This document shows, piece after piece, positions 1 through 12,547 of a DNA stretch of 64,000 nucleotides. The notes beneath the pieces were generated by a model that made no database searches, was not told the DNA's origin, and was given only the letters and a program-made list of their open reading frames with translations. The DNA is from Mastigamoeba balamuthi (Eukaryota > Evosea > Mastigamoebida > Mastigamoebidae). The translations under genes and the position numbers were made by a program. The stretch is from NCBI GenBank assembly GCA_902651635.1, contig CACRSC010000019.1, forward strand, positions 206,277 through 270,276, given 5' to 3'. Numbering within the stretch: the stretch's first letter is position 1; each line of letters starts with the position of its first letter.

Positions 1-123
1 TTTGGGCGTCAGATTTTTTGCGCGTGTCGAGCCGCCCCCGCCAACACTGGGGCACCGAAAACACAGAGAGCAACACACGTATCAGAAAGCTACAGAGACA
101 CCCACTCACATAATTGGGCCCTC

Positions 124-1663
124 ATGTCGTCGCAGCTGGTCGAGTGCGAGCTGCTGGTGGCGCAGGACAGGCTGCAGGAGACCCAGCGCGAGCGGGACGA
201 GCTGGCCAAGCGCGTGGCGGAGCTGACCTCTGAGCGCGAGAGGCTGTCCTGCGAGGTCACGCGGCTGACGGCCGCCCTGGGCGCCGCAGAGGCCAGCGCC
301 GCCCGCGCGCAGGCACAGCTCGCCGCCTCGCCGCCCCCCGCCCCCGCGCCCGCCGTCCCGGTGCCCACCGTCGGCCGCCCGGGCAGGTCCGCCTCGGACG
401 CGGACGAGTGCGTGTGCGTTGGTCGCCCTCTCTCTCTCTCTCGGCCTCTGCCCTGCTGGACTGTTTTGTTCGTTCCGGGTCGTTCAGTCCCGGCGCCTCC
501 TGTGTCTGTTTTTGGTTGCCGCATTTTTTGGAGTTCGGCGGGGCGCCGGCCTGGCAGGGGGGCTGACCGGCGGGGTGCCTCTACAAGGCGGCCGGGGAGG
601 GGGGTACTGCGTGGACGGTCCCCCGAGCGCTCGGAATGCCCCACAGCGGACTGATTTAATTGTGCACTGAAACAGTCATAATGTCCACTCTGCCCGTGCC
701 CCCACTGACACGCGTGGCTCCTGCGCCTCCAGCGAGAGAGCCGAGAAGAAGGAGCGCTCCAAGCGCCGCAGCTTCTTCGGCGGCAAAGAGAAGAAAGACA
801 AGGACAAGGACAAGGACAAGGAGAGAGACAAGGACAAGGAGAAGGAGAAGGAGAAGGAGAGGGAGAGGGACAAGGACAAGCCGAGCCTCATCTCTGTGAT
901 CAACTCGCCGACGCCCTCTGTGGGCTCAGTGTCGGCGGGCGGCTCGCAGACGCTGAACCCGCGCCTGGCGGCCGCAGCCGCAGCCTCGATGCCGCCGCCC
1001 GTCGTCGTCGTGAGCTCCGCCCTGGCGCCCTCTGCGTCGACGGGGTCGCTCGAGACGGCGGCCAAGAACCCCGCGGGCTCCGCGTCGATCGACGGCCACA
1101 AGACGCTGCCGCCCCTGCTGCTCGGCGACCGCTCCTCGCGGCCCGGCATCCCGCCCGAGTGGGCCGCGTCGCCGCCCGCGGCGTCGGCGGGCTCGCTGTC
1201 GCCGTCGCCCGCGCCCGCGCTTGAGATGCCGCCGTCGCAGCTCGAGAGGGAGACCGACGCCACGCTGGCGGCGCTCGCGGGGTTCCTGGCCGACTTTGCG
1301 CGCAGGTGGGAGCAGGTCGGCGCTGCTGCCCAGCCCGACGCTGCGCTGCCGGCCGTCTCGCCGTACGTCGAGCAGCTCTCGAGGCTCTGGAAGTCGCTCT
1401 CGGACGTGCCGCTGCCCGCGGACGCGCGGTACTCGCCGCCGCCGAGCCCGCGGTCGCCGGCGTCGGTGGCGTCGGCCTCGGGGGTCGTCGACGTCGAGGC
1501 CAAGATCGAGCGGCTGAGGAACAAGGTGCACCTGTGCATGTGGGAGTGCCAGGTCAAGTCGGCCGAGATGCGCGCCGTGTGGGACGCGCACCGCACCAGC
1601 GCCCGCGTCATCGCGGCCTGCCACGCGGCCTCTGCGGCGCTCCAGCAGCAGAAGGTCCTATGA
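124..1663 (+). CDS. Coiled-coil, Lys/Glu/Asp-rich protein of unknown function
   Basis: Two exons, 124-407 and 733-1663, joined in phase 2 across a GTGCGT...CAG intron of 325 nt, give 404 aa. Residues 1-70 are a heptad-rich coiled coil. After the intron comes a very basic/acidic stretch made of alternating Lys, Asp, Glu and Arg (positions 785-885, a purine repeat), then a Ser/Pro/Ala-rich linker, and near the C terminus a second helical segment with conserved-looking Cys and Trp (about 1500-1640). I recognise no family. The joined frame is supported because the charged repeat is in frame only with this acceptor. The next gene converges on it, its stop lying 165 nt downstream across a CT-rich spacer. 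The C-terminal helices could bind a partner; that is a guess. Confidence 0.7.
785..885 (+). repeat. Purine-rich low-complexity repeat coding Asp-Lys/Glu-Lys
   Basis: Imperfect repeats of ggacaa and gagaag on the plus strand, kept in one reading frame and encoding alternating acidic and basic residues within the 124-1663 gene. Confidence 0.85.
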
Positions 1664-1828
1664 GGGCCTCCCCCCCCACTTCTTTCACTCTCTTCCCTCC
1701 CTCCTCCCTCCCCCCCTCCCCCCCTTCCCCCGCCTCTGCTCTCGGTCTAGTGAACGAGCACAACAGTACAACACGGACACACACATCTTCTTTTTGTGTT
1801 TGATGCGGGCGTGTGCGCTCGGAGCGGG

Positions 1829-3556
1829 TCAGAGGAGGGAGTAGCGCTGGTGGACAGACGTGAGGGCGGCCGCGAGCCGCGGGGACCAGCGGCCGGAGAG
1901 GGAGATGCGGTGGAGGGCCTCAAGGACCTCGCGGTGGTTGGACTGCGCCAGCAGCGAGCGCGTCAGGCGCTGGGCCGCCGCGCTGACCTCGTCGCACCCG
2001 GACGCCACGAGCCCGGCCACCGCGACAGCCGCCCGCGTGCTGAAGACCTCCGAGGAGAGCGCCCCGCTGTCACACGCGTGCTGCATGCGCGCGAGGAGAG
2101 ACAGCCTGGGGGCCTTGGTGGTGAGCTGTAGGGGTTCCCGAGTGCGAGTGCGGCGGCTCACGCTGTGTTCCTGTTGCACGTGTGAGGTCTCAGCCCCGCG
2201 CTGATGGCGTCCAGCGCCTCGCGCAGCAGTGCGTGGTCGTAGCGCTCCAGCAGCTGCACGACCTCGGCGACAACAGCCCCGTCGCCCACCTCGTCCAGCT
2301 TGGCTCTGGAGACCAGCTGGCCGGCCTCAGTAACGATGAGTCTCGAGTTCGCATACCCGAATGAACACGCGGAGCTGCGGTCCTGGGACAGGGACTCCTA
2401 GCGCGCGCAGGACGCGGACGAGCTTGCATAGGAGAAGAGGGTCCAGCAGGCCGTCGACACTATCCCCCAACAGCCGGGCGCACTTGCCCAGTGTTGCGCC
2501 CTGGACGCGCCTCTTCTGCTCGGGCAGCAGCACGTCGTGGTAGGGGCTCTCCAGCAGAGCCACGAGGAATGTGGCTGCCGCGGACAGCAGCGAGTCGTTG
2601 CCGAGGCTCCGGAGAACAATACTCGCGACCCGAGACAGGAAGCAGCGGACGTCCTCCTCGGTGGCCCGCGTGTTGACACCTTGGATGACGCGGACGCTCG
2701 CCACGATGGCCTTCTTGGCGACGGCATCGCAACGGCCCTCGAACAGGCCCGCATCGCCGGCACTCCCCCAGAAGCGCGGGGGCATGTACTCGAGGAGGCT
2801 CTGCGAACAGAAGACCGAGGCTGCGGCGAGAGAGGCCTCCACGATGAGCGGCTCCCTGTCGTACACGTCTCTTGATCCTCGGACGCGGGGTCAGCAATAG
2901 AGCGAGGGCTTCTTGTGGTGGCGGGCTCACCTGCACAAAGTGCCGGCCGTCAGGATGGCGATCTCGTCGCCCTCTTCGATGAGCAGCGAGGCGCAGCCGT
3001 AGATGGCAGGCCTCGCCCTGAGGGGGACAGGGAGGACGAGGCAGTGGATAGCCGCCATCTTGGCTCTGCCCCCCGGGCTGTACCCGCACGACCGCAGCAC
3101 CTGCGCCTCCGGAGAGTCAGTCGCAGATGTGGGAGCTGGTTGGCGAACCGCAGCCGTCGCCAGGGCTCGAATCCTGCCCGTGTCGGTCTGCGGCTCCTCT
3201 CCGCAGAGGCTCTGCACAACGGCCGAAACCTGCGCTGACGTTGGGTACGCTTCTCTCCGAATGGGAGCGCGCAGTGCACGTACCTGCTCGCAGTCGTACA
3301 GGATCGAGAGGGCAGCGTCCTCTGCGCCGAAGGTGCCCCAGCGCAGGGTGTTGCGGACGCGGAGCTTCCAGTCGCGGGGCTCGGGGGTCTCAGTGGCCCA
3401 AGGGACGTCGCAGAGGCCGAGACGGGAGCGCCAGACGTGCTGGCGGCCTCGCAGGAAGGCGCGGAACCAGCGACTCACGCGGCACAGCGCGAACAGGTCC
3501 CGCGTGCCAACCAGCCGCAGTACGAGCTCCAGGGCCGGCCGCCACGCATCGTCCAT
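1829..3556 (-). CDS. F-box protein with helical (ARM/HEAT-like) C-terminal repeats
   Basis: Five exons (3556-3284, 3229-2931, 2870-2357, 2316-2162, 2105-1829) splice in consistent phases to 505 aa. Introns are 40-60 nt with GTACGT, GTGAGC, GTATGC and GTGAGC donors. Residues 1-45 look like an F-box (short leucine-rich helices ending in a Trp-Arg-Ser-Arg motif), so the protein is probably the substrate receptor of an SCF ubiquitin ligase. The rest is a run of amphipathic helices resembling ARM/HEAT repeats, which could hold the substrate. I chose the Met at 3556 because it directly precedes the F-box. An upstream in-frame Met at 3685 exists, but no junction there keeps the phase. The first intron (3230-3283) is 54 nt and also open, so its removal is not certain. 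Confidence 0.7.
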
Positions 3557-3829
3557 TTCTCCCTCCCGATCTAGCTTTCGGTTTTTTCGGGTTTTGATGG
3601 CGAAAAAATGATCGAGATCTGTTGCGTCACTGCTCGTGGACAGGTTGCTGCGCCTCACCTGGTCCACGGCGAGCACGTGTTCCATTCGCGACCGCTGCGC
3701 TAGGCCCGTTAGTACAGCAACAAGGGAGCCTGAAAACTCGACGGAGAGCCGTCCAGGGAGTCTTGGATTGCGTTAACATGCAACAGCTCTAGTGTTGCTC
3801 CGAGTCATTCCGTTCGAAGCCGTCGGGGG

Positions 3830-6800
3830 CTACACCTCAAGGGCAGTGGAGGCCCCGCTGATCCTCGAGCGCGCCTGTGGCCTGAGCGGGGTGATGCAGT
3901 TGATCTCGCCCAGCCTGGCCAGCCGCTCGAACCTCTCGTCGTTGCCGTCTGCGCTGACGACCTCCTTCACCACGTCCGCCGGCGTCACGGGGCCGCTGCG
4001 GGGCGTCCGCTTCATGGGCGACCCCGCGTCGAGCAGCCCCAGCGCGCCCGACCGCCTGCGCGCTGGCGTCGACAGCCGCGAGACCGCAGCCGCCGACTTC
4101 ACTGCGCTGCTCGCCTGCTCGATGATCGCCGCAGCCGCCTGCGCAGCCGCCTTGTTGTTCGGGTCCTTGAGCGCGCTGGCCACCACGATGGCCACCGCCT
4201 CTGCTCGTGTGACGTTGCCCGGAGTCGTGGCGCCCGCGCTCGGGGCTTCTGGCTCCTCCTCTTCCCGGGCACGCGGCTCGGGCGTCGATGGGAACTTGTG
4301 CCCACATATCTCGGCGAGCAGGTCCTCTCTGGCAGACCTGCGCGGCTCGCCGGCGTGCGCGCGGCCCTTGGGAGCCTTGCGCAGCGTGACGCGCGCCTCG
4401 CGCAGCAGCTGGTCGCGCTCGCGCAGAGCGAGCTTGTCGTCGACGGCCCTGACGATGGCCGCGAACTGCTGGACGCTGAGCAGCAGCGCCAGGCGCAGGT
4501 GGTCGCGCTGCACGCGGGCCGCGAGGTGCTGGCGCTTGGACTCGGGCACGGGCACGTGCGCCCACGCCTGCTCGATGGCCTTCCGGAGCTGCGCGGTCTC
4601 TGGGGGCTCCGCCCTGCTGTCGCCCAGCGACCGCACGTGCCCGTCGATCTCCGCGAGCCGGCAGACGCACGCGAGCAGCCGCTGCTCCACCGAGTCGGCG
4701 AACGCGCACATCGCGGCGCGGTAGCGCTGCTCCGAGGCGTCTGTGCACGCGGCGGCGGTCCTGGCGCTCTTGTAGAGGCACTCGAGCGCCTGCGGGAAGA
4801 CCATCTCGAGGCGCTTGAGCGACTCGACGGCCGCGCCGACCCGCTCGCCGACCTCGCGCGCGTACGGCACGATGTCGGGCTCGCTCTGCCGCCACACGCC
4901 CACCAGCCACTCTCCCAGCGTCCTGCACTCCTCCGTCGGCCTCTGCAGCCTCGTGCTGACAATCTGTGGGCGCGAGTCCCGTCAGCGGGGTTGTTTTACA
5001 CGGGCAAAACGCGGTGGGAAGAAGAGGTGTCGCGGCGCGGGCCTCTGGGAGAGTGGAGAGGGCGAGGCCGGCGGTGCGCTCCCAGGCGGTGCCCGTGCCG
5101 ACCTCGCGGACGATGCGGACGAGGTAGCCCACGGCCTTGCGGAACGCCGGGGCCGAGAGCATCTCGAGCGCGTCGACGACGGCCGCGGCGTCGGAGTCGG
5201 CCGTCTCGAAGAGGCCCATCGCCACCGCGCGCATTGCGATGCCCTCGAGCTTCTGCCGCACGCGCGGGATCTGGTAGAGCTCGTAGAGGAAGCGCTCGGG
5301 CCGGCTGAACGCGCTCTTGGGCTCGAACTCGCGCATGCGGCGCTCCTCGGCGTCGGCGTCGCCGCCGTCGCCCTTGGAGGCCCGCGAGCACATCAGGTCG
5401 GCCAGGCGCTCGAACATCTCGGCGTCCTCAGCGCGCGTGCACGCCGGAGGGTCCAGCAGCGCGTCGCGCAGCGCCGTGGTCTCGATCTTGTTCTTGCGCA
5501 GGAACATGTCGACGTTCTGGCGCCGCTGCTGGGCCAGGCAGTACACAATCTCCACGCGCTTCTCCTTGGCCTGCGCGGGCCCTGCCGACCGCTGCGTGAA
5601 GAGCTCGCGCAGAGCCTCGCCGTCGACAGCGGCCACGTCGGCGTCGGCGTCGGCGTAGACGGTCCTGCGCGCCTCGTCGGGCGTCAGCCGCTCGACTTTG
5701 ATCGGCACGACTTTGGACTTTGCCAGCGCCTTCTTGGGCAGCGGCGGCGGCATCCCGAGCATCGGGGGCGGCGGCGGGAGCGGCGGCAGCGGGGGCGGGG
5801 CCCCTGTGGCGCCCTCGGGAGCTACCTCCTCGACCTGGGGCCGGATGCCGAGGACGTCGTCGACGACACGGAGGAAGGAGGGCGGGATGTCCTCGACGAC
5901 CTTCCTGGGCCGCTTGTTGTCGTCGTCCGCGGAGTCGAGGTTCTCGTTGGGCTCGGACGCCTCGGGCTTGCGGGCCCCGGGGCTGCTGCCGCACAGCGGG
6001 CAGATGCCCTTCTTGTCGAGCACGGTCTTGCGCGAGGGGTGGCCGGCCTCGGGGTTCGACGACGGCAGTCCTGCGGTCCCAGTGAGGGCGGAGCCCAAGT
6101 CGCCCTCAAAGTCCGTCTGCGTCGATTCGCTATTGACCGCCACCTTTGCCCGGCGGACGCAGGAGCTACTCGGCCTGCTGGGCCTCCTCACGGAGAGGTG
6201 CCGGTTCACGTCGTGCATCCTGCGGGAATCGTTGAGCCGATTCTGCGGGGTACGAGAGTGCGGCGCACTTTGTCGAGAACTCGGGTGTCTGAGACATCGA
6301 CCTCAGAAACGTATGGAGGTCGTCCATGGCCATTGCTGCCTGGGCTCTGAATGCGAACACGCATGAGTAAATGATGCGGGCTTATCTCAATTGGAGGCAA
6401 AAAACGCACTTGACCATAACTGCTCGGAAGAGTTCCAAGATTTGTGTCTCGATTTCGCTCTGGGAATGTGCGAGGGACTGAGCAGGCCAGCAGCGAGAAG
6501 GGGGCCCTGGGGGAGCGCACCGAGCTCATGTCCTTTGTAGCAGACTCGATAATCTTCTTGACAATCGCCAGGACCTCTGCGGACGTGTTTGGCGGTATGA
6601 TCTCCTGTAGCGGGTGCCAACCGCGAGGACGTGTGAGGCGGCTTGGCACTGCCGTGGCACCCAAGGCGTACCTCGAGCTTGATCAGATCCACCCCGTTGT
6701 GGACAAAGTGCTCTCTGACGGCACTGCGCGATTCCTGGTTGCCCTGGCATTCGATGAGCGTGTAGATGAAGTGCAGACACGAGAGCTGGCGGGCGGCCGG

Positions 6801-8609
6801 ACGTCAGCAACAAGAGAAATGCGACTGGCCGCGCACTCGGCTGATCTCGGTGCCGGACGAGATGATGTCGTCGAGGAGGCCGTGGACCTTGAGGGTCAGC
6901 TCGTTCAGCAGCGCGACGGTGAACTCCTTCTTGTAGTCGTCTTCACTCCTGCGCAGGACCGTCTCCCTCTCGTGAGGCACAGCGCGGCACCAGCCGTATC
7001 GCAGCGCACCCGCAGAGCGCGTCGACGGTCGTCAGGAAGACGAACAGCCAGTTGAAGATGAGGTGCACGCGCTCGCGCGGGAGGAACGGCAGCGCGCGGA
7101 CCAGGTACGCGAAGTTGGTGTTGGCGTCGCGGACGAGCGACTCGACGACAGACGACGCGGCCAGCAGCGGCTCGAGCACATCGACGACGCCCTTGATCAG
7201 CACCGAGTCGCAGAGCTCTGCGCGCTGCGAGGACTCGGCCTTGTAGCAGTAGTACCCCAGCACGTCGAGCAGCGTGTTGACGCCTTGCATCTCGGCGAAC
7301 TGCTCGGGGCTCGCGGCGACGAACTCGGCGACGCGCTGCAGGTCCGAGGGGCGCATCTCCCACGAGGCCTTGAGCTGCCCCAGCAGCTCCTCGATGCCGG
7401 CCTTGGGGCAGGCCTCCGCGCTCTGGTCCTCCTGCTGAGGGCGCTTGGCCTTGCGGGGAGCGGTGACGGCCGAGCTATACGGCAGCAGCACCGCGGGCGC
7501 TGCAGCTGCCCTCAGCCGTCCGAAGAATCCCGAGGCGATCGACGGGCGGGGCTCCTCCTTGGCCTCGGCCTGGGGTGGCTCAGCGGCCTTCTGAGGGACT
7601 CCTTGCTGTTGCTGTTGCTGATGTTGCAGCTGCAGCTGCCGCCGAGCATGGCCAGCATTCGGAGCAGTGGTTGGCGTGGGTCCGAGCTGTCCGAAGGGCC
7701 GAGGGGGCTGTGTGGGAACGCGGAACCGGGGACGAGCTGAGAGAGCGCACATAGATCCAGTCGGCCCCCGACTTGACCTCGTCGGCAATCCATGTCACTG
7801 GGTGGCCCAGTGAGAACAGAACTGCCTGGCGGTGGTCCAGAGAGGGAGAAGGTGTTCGCACAGACGTCGGTCTCGACGGCAACCTCGATGGTGGCAGCGA
7901 CGTACCCGACTATGGAGCCCGTCTTGGAGCAGATGACGGGCATCAGGTCCTCTCCCGCTGGCTTCAAGAACACCTCACTGGTGAAGGGAGGGCACCCCAG
8001 AGTGCCGTACGTCAGTACCCGCTTGGAGCTTGGGTGGGCCAGCGTTGACGCTGGGCGAGGGGGATGGCTGCGAACGGGACGCGTATGTGCACGGATCCGA
8101 TCTTTGTCTGGTAGAATGTGCTCTTCTTCCACATCTGGAAGCTCAGCGACGCGGTCAACGGCAGGTCTCTGCGCCCAGAGCCGCTCAGATCCGAGGGAAA
8201 CGCGCTGCTGGGCAGGGGGCATCTCCGCACGCTATGGTGTTCTCTCTGAGCCATCCGACGTGCTTCCCGTCCTTCTTCTCGAGTATCACGAAGCTGGCCG
8301 AGAGGGCGAACGGAGGGGGGGGGGGGGGGGTCCAGTCAGGCGCGCAGAGGAGGTGGCAGCGGCAGCAGAAGCGGCCAGGCCCTGGCCCAGGGCGTCGCAC
8401 GTGTCAGACTTGAAGCGGCGAGAGAAGCCCAGGGTGCGCTCCTTGGCGTGCACGATCGTCTGCACAATCACCTCGTCGCTGTCGACGTACAGCTCGCACT
8501 TGCCCACTGCAGGGGAATCGTCGCGATGACGTGGCCCATGTCGCGTCATAAAAGGGGGAAAAGCGACCCCCGCAGAGGCGCGAAGGGGCAAACGTGGCGG
8601 GTGACGCAC
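3830..8609 (-). CDS. Diaphanous-type formin (C2-like, GBD/FH3, FH1, FH2)
   Basis: A long multi-exon gene read right to left. From 8600 to about 7800 the exons look like a C2-type lipid-binding domain; one junction (GTGCGG...GCGCAG near 8225) restores the frame exactly. Between 7780 and 6400 are a Gln-rich linker and helical segments matching GBD/FH3 (for example LLDVLGYYCYKAES and IYTLIECQGNQESR). The FH1 proline tract is at about 5735-5800. The FH2 domain begins near 5700 with KVVPIKVERL and continues through LYELYQIPRVRQKLEGIAMRA at about 5240-5300. The last exon starts at 4963 (ATTGTCAGC) and stops at 3830. FH2 dimers nucleate and elongate actin filaments at the cell cortex. C2-bearing formins are known in Dictyostelium. 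Exact introns between 8100 and 6200 and at about 5100 are not settled, and the start may be 8609 or 8551. No clear DAD motif is seen at the C terminus. Confidence 0.75.
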
Positions 8610-9259
8610 GGGTGAGGCTGACGCGGGCTGTCATGGAGGGCGAGTGTGGGGACAGCGTGGGGGAGGGCTGGCTGGGGGCGTGGGGGCCAGCGGGGCCCTC
8701 GCTGCTCTGTGTTTCCCGCCCGCAGGGATCGCTCATCGAACGGGGTCTCGATCTCTCAACCCGTGAATCGCCTCAGAATCTTCTACACAATAATATCTTG
8801 TCAATACCTTTTCTGGGAGGTGCACACTGCATACCATTGCTGGGCGATGCTACTCACTAATGTGATCAATCGGAAGCCCTTGGATGCCTCATTCTTCGTG
8901 GCACGATTGGCGAGAATTGCTGGTTTGGGGTTCGAATTGGGTTCCCAGGAGAAGCAAGTCAACTAGATTTCGACTCGATGAATTCGAGGATTTCTGCCAA
9001 CACTGTTGTGCGGGGTTCAGCGGGGGTGCCATTATCCGAACTGCGTGGGCGGGGAATTCGATTTCGCACGCGATATTTGGGCACCGTTGTGGGATCTCGA
9101 TATTTCTACCCGACTACCAGGCTACACACCCGCTCCCCGCACGGAGTGCAACGTGCCCCACCGCGCTTCGCGGCATCTGCGTTGGGACAGCGGTATCCAG
9201 AGCCGCGCGTGACCCGGCCGCAGATCCAGTGACGGCGTGCCACCGCCCGCGACCGCACC
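8610..9259. other. Intergenic region between divergent formin and ARF-GEF genes
   Basis: About 650 nt with no open frame I can tie to a family. It separates the start of the leftward formin from the rightward Sec7 gene and probably holds both promoters. A run of about 17 G residues lies just inside the formin at 8311-8330. Confidence 0.5.
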
Positions 9260-12102
9260 ATGGCGTCAATCGCTGCCGAGGACCTCGAGGAGGAAATGGC
9301 GCAGCTGTGCGCCCTGCCTGACGGACAACTGCTCGCCGCCGAAAACCTCTTCAACCGCTCCGACATCGACAAGTCCCGGCTCGGAGAGGTGCGCTGGGAT
9401 CGGGCCGGGTTTTGCCTCCCTGCCTTGTGGGCTAAGTGTTGCGCCCCCCCCCCCCCCTCTCTTGTGCCCCGCTGCAGTACTTGGGCAAGAACAAGCCCAC
9501 CAACAAGCGCGTCCTCGAGGCGTTCTGCTCGCTGTTCGACTTCAGCCAGCTCGAGCTCGACGCCGCCCTGCGCGTCTTCCTGCGCAAGTTCCGCCTGCCG
9601 GGCGAGGCGCAGGTCACCACACGCCCCCCCAAGAACCTCTTTTTTTTATTCGTGTGTGGTCCTCGGCGGTGGGGAGGGTGGTCGTTCTGATTTCGCCCGG
9701 GCAGATCATCGACAGGTTCATGAGCGCCTTCGCGCAGGCGTACCACTCGGGGGGCGGCGGGCGCGGGACGCTGGCGACGGCCGACACGGCGTACGTGCTG
9801 GCGTTCAGCGTCATCATGCTCAACACGGACCTCCACAACCCGCGGGTCAAGAACAAGATGAGCAAGGCCCAGTTCGTGAAGAACAACAGGGGCATCAACG
9901 AGGGCGCGGACCTCCCTCAGGTGTGCGCGGGGCCGCTCAGATAGATTCCCTCCTTTGCTGTGGGGGAGGGAAGGGGGGGGGAGAGAATCACGTTCAAAAA
10001 TGCCTGCGCTTGGATTCCTGTCAATTCGAGAAACCAGAACGCATGGGGGGCAGAGTGCGCAGCGACTGACTGGCGCGAGCACAGGAGTTCCTGGAGGCCA
10101 TCTACGACCGCATCGAGGCGGAGGAGATCACCATGGACGTCGACACGGGCGAGAAGAACGGGTGGCTGACGAAGCAGGGCGGGCGGATCAAGACGTGGCG
10201 CAGGCGCTGGTTCGTGCTCAAGGGCAACAGCCTGTCGTACTTCCGGACGCCCCAGGACCACGAGCCCCTGGGGGTCATCATCCGTACGTATGCCCCCTAC
10301 AGAGCATTTCCCCCCAAGTGAATCTGCGGGCCCCCATACTGAATCTATCTACACGTCATCTCCGTCGGTGGAAACGAACAGTCCGAAACCTCAGCGTGGG
10401 CCGATGCGCGCAGCCCCGGACGCTGGTCCTGCGGCAGCTGCCCTGCCTCAAGGGCGCGTCTGCGGAGACGCCCAGGTCGCCGACGAGCCGCGGCAAGCTG
10501 ATCGAGTCGAAGAAGAAGGCCGGGCAGGCGCACCACAAGATGTACCTGCTCATGGCAGACACGCAGGACGAGATGCTCTCGTGGTGCTCGGCCATCGGCG
10601 ACGCCCTGCAGCCCAGCCTGGCGCTGCTGATGACGCTGCAGAGCGCCGCTGTCGCCGAGCAGCAGCAGCAGGCCGCCCACTGCGGCTCGCCGCAGCACCT
10701 GCAGTCGATCTCGCGCTCGGCGAGCCTGCCGGCGATGCAGCCCGCCGCCGTCGTGCTGGGAGGGGCGCCGGCGCAGGTCTCGGGGCCCCAGAGCCTGAAC
10801 AGGAGGGAGTCGCTCAACCAGTTCGGTTCTGTGCGCGTCGTGGACGCGGCCAAGCGCCGCAGGATGCGCGTGCTCATGGGCGTCCTGCAGGACACGTTCC
10901 ACCCGCCCGAGGGCGCCACCACCGTGGTCCCCATCGAGCCCGACGTCGTGCTCACCGGCGGCGCCTGGGCGACGCCCACCGGCTCGCCTGCGCCCGCGAT
11001 CGAGGTCGAGGACGACGGCGAGGGCGACGAGACCCCGCTGCCGTCGGACTTTGAGCCCTCGAGCGCAGCCGACAGCGAGTACGAGTCGGCAGAGGGCTGC
11101 GAGTCGCCCAACGCCAAGCAGGAGAAGCTCTCGGCCCCCTCCGAGCCCGTGCCGCCTGTCGCGGCGTCTGCAGAGCGCCCGAGCGAGCCGCGGCCACTGC
11201 CGCCCTCCGCCGCGGCGCTTGCGCTCGCGCTCTCCCAGGGACCCCCGGAGGACCTCAGCGCCAAAGCCGCGGCACCAGCGGCCGCCCCTGCTGAGCCCCC
11301 GCCGCCGCCACCGGAGCCGCAGGAGAAGCCACCGGCTGCGGCCCCCGCTGCGTCGCCAGTGAGTGCCGCCGCCGTGGAAGACGGGATCACACAGGAAGGC
11401 AAGGCCGCTGCGGCCGCCGCGGAGGCCGAGGCAGCCGCGGCGATGATGCGAGAGGCAGCGGGCGAGGGGTCCGATGAGGAGTCGGCCTCCGAGGAGGAGG
11501 AGGAGCCCGAGATCATGGCCTGCTGCCCGCCGGGCGAGATGTCGCCGCCGAGCCAGAGCCCCACAGCCGAGTCCGCGCCCGGCGAGCAGGGCAACCAGTC
11601 CTCAATGTCGTCGCCGCCGCCGCCCTCGAGGCCGCCACCTGCCGTGCCCCAGCGGGCGAAGCGTAGGTCGCTGTCTGCCACGAGCGCGTCGTCGCTGGCG
11701 TCGTCCCTGGGGTCGTCGCCGGGATCGAAGGAGCCGGACGGCGTCACGCCCTTGCACGCCCCGGGCATCCTTACAATGGGGCCGCGGTCTGCCGTCGTGA
11801 TGGGCCAGCGAATGTCGGCGCTCGCGGGCATGCAGCGGACCTTGCTGCCCTCGCGGTCAGCCTCGGTGACACACAGACCGCCGCCTGCGGTGCCGTCGAG
11901 TGTCGGGCGCCCGAGGCTGCCAGGGCAGTCGCCGGGAAGCTCGCCTCTGGCCACCCCGTCCCAGCCGTCGCCTCTGTCTGGAAAGCTCAAGACGCCGCCA
12001 CAGAACGCCCAGGCCGCCCTACAACAGCAGCTCCTCGCGCGTGTGTCGGAGAGGGGTAGCCGATCGAACTCGGCCGGCACTGCGGAGCTTGAGACCCCCT
12101 AG
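9260..12102 (+). CDS. Sec7-PH domain ARF guanine-nucleotide exchange factor (cytohesin-like)
   Basis: Five exons (9260-9388, 9478-9612, 9705-9920, 10085-10283, 10382-12102) splice cleanly to 799 aa. Residues 1 to about 175 form the Sec7 domain. The catalytic glutamate of the FRLPGEAQ motif is residue 86, and the LNTDLHNP motif follows in exon 3. A PH domain follows directly (NGWLTKQGGRIKTWRRRWF onward, exons 4-5). This is the cytohesin order: Sec7 loads ARF with GTP at membranes and PH binds phosphoinositides. The remaining 500 residues are Pro/Ala/Ser/Glu-rich and probably disordered. The Sec7 domain lacks the long N-terminal coiled coil of animal cytohesins. Introns 1 and 2 contain long C runs. 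Confidence 0.92.
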
Positions 12103-12134
12103 TGAACTGCATGCCAGGGGAAGTTTGTTCTAGA

Positions 12135-12140
12135 AATAAA
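12135..12140 (+). terminator. AATAAA polyadenylation signal of the Sec7-PH gene
   Basis: Canonical AATAAA 33 nt after the stop codon, implying a very short 3' UTR. Confidence 0.7.
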
Positions 12141-12547
12141 ACTCATACAGTAGCAGCAGATTAGACCTGCCCCACGCCCTCATGTGCTTCGCAACACCCA
12201 CCACCTCTCTTCATAACCGCTAATATGCCTGTCCAACAACGGAATCTGTGTTTTCCTTTTTTGTGTGTTTTTGTGGGTGAAATCAGGAGTGAATGGTGGA
12301 AAATATGCAAAATGCGGAAGCGGGGTTGTTTGTCTTGTTTTCGAAAGAACAAGTTGGACAAGCCTATGTAAAAATAGAAAAAGGACTTCGGTCAGAGGGA
12401 GGGGGAGAGAAGAAAGACTGTTGTAAGAAAACGGAGGCGGGGGGAGCAGTCCGGTCGAGGAAGCTCCAAAATTGCCACCCTAGTCGATCAACTCTGGCGA
12501 GGTCCTAGCTAATCGTCATATAGTGCTCCTGCAAAGACAGCCACTCA
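12141..12547. other. Intergenic region between convergent Sec7-PH and Mei2-like genes
   Basis: No gene is recognised. On the minus strand a good acceptor (pyrimidine tract then CAG at about 12529-12532) opens a short frame ending in TAG near 12509. This could be an alternative last exon of the Mei2-like gene. Confidence 0.4.

Noticed and set aside
3557-3685. Upstream coding exon of the F-box gene starting at 3685
   Set aside because: The donor CAG|GTGAGG looks good, but joining it to the nearest acceptor puts the F-box out of frame.
3837-6218. A 793-codon minus-strand frame over the formin
   Set aside because: Only the part above about 5100 is the real FH2 frame. The lower half is an out-of-frame shadow of the last exon, entered by reading through the intron.
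4815-6350. A 511-codon plus-strand frame
   Set aside because: Antisense shadow of the formin FH1-FH2 exons.
8311-8330. Long G run as a possible regulatory quadruplex
   Set aside because: A homopolymer of this kind fits an intronic slippage tract, like the C runs at 9444 and 26919; no further support.
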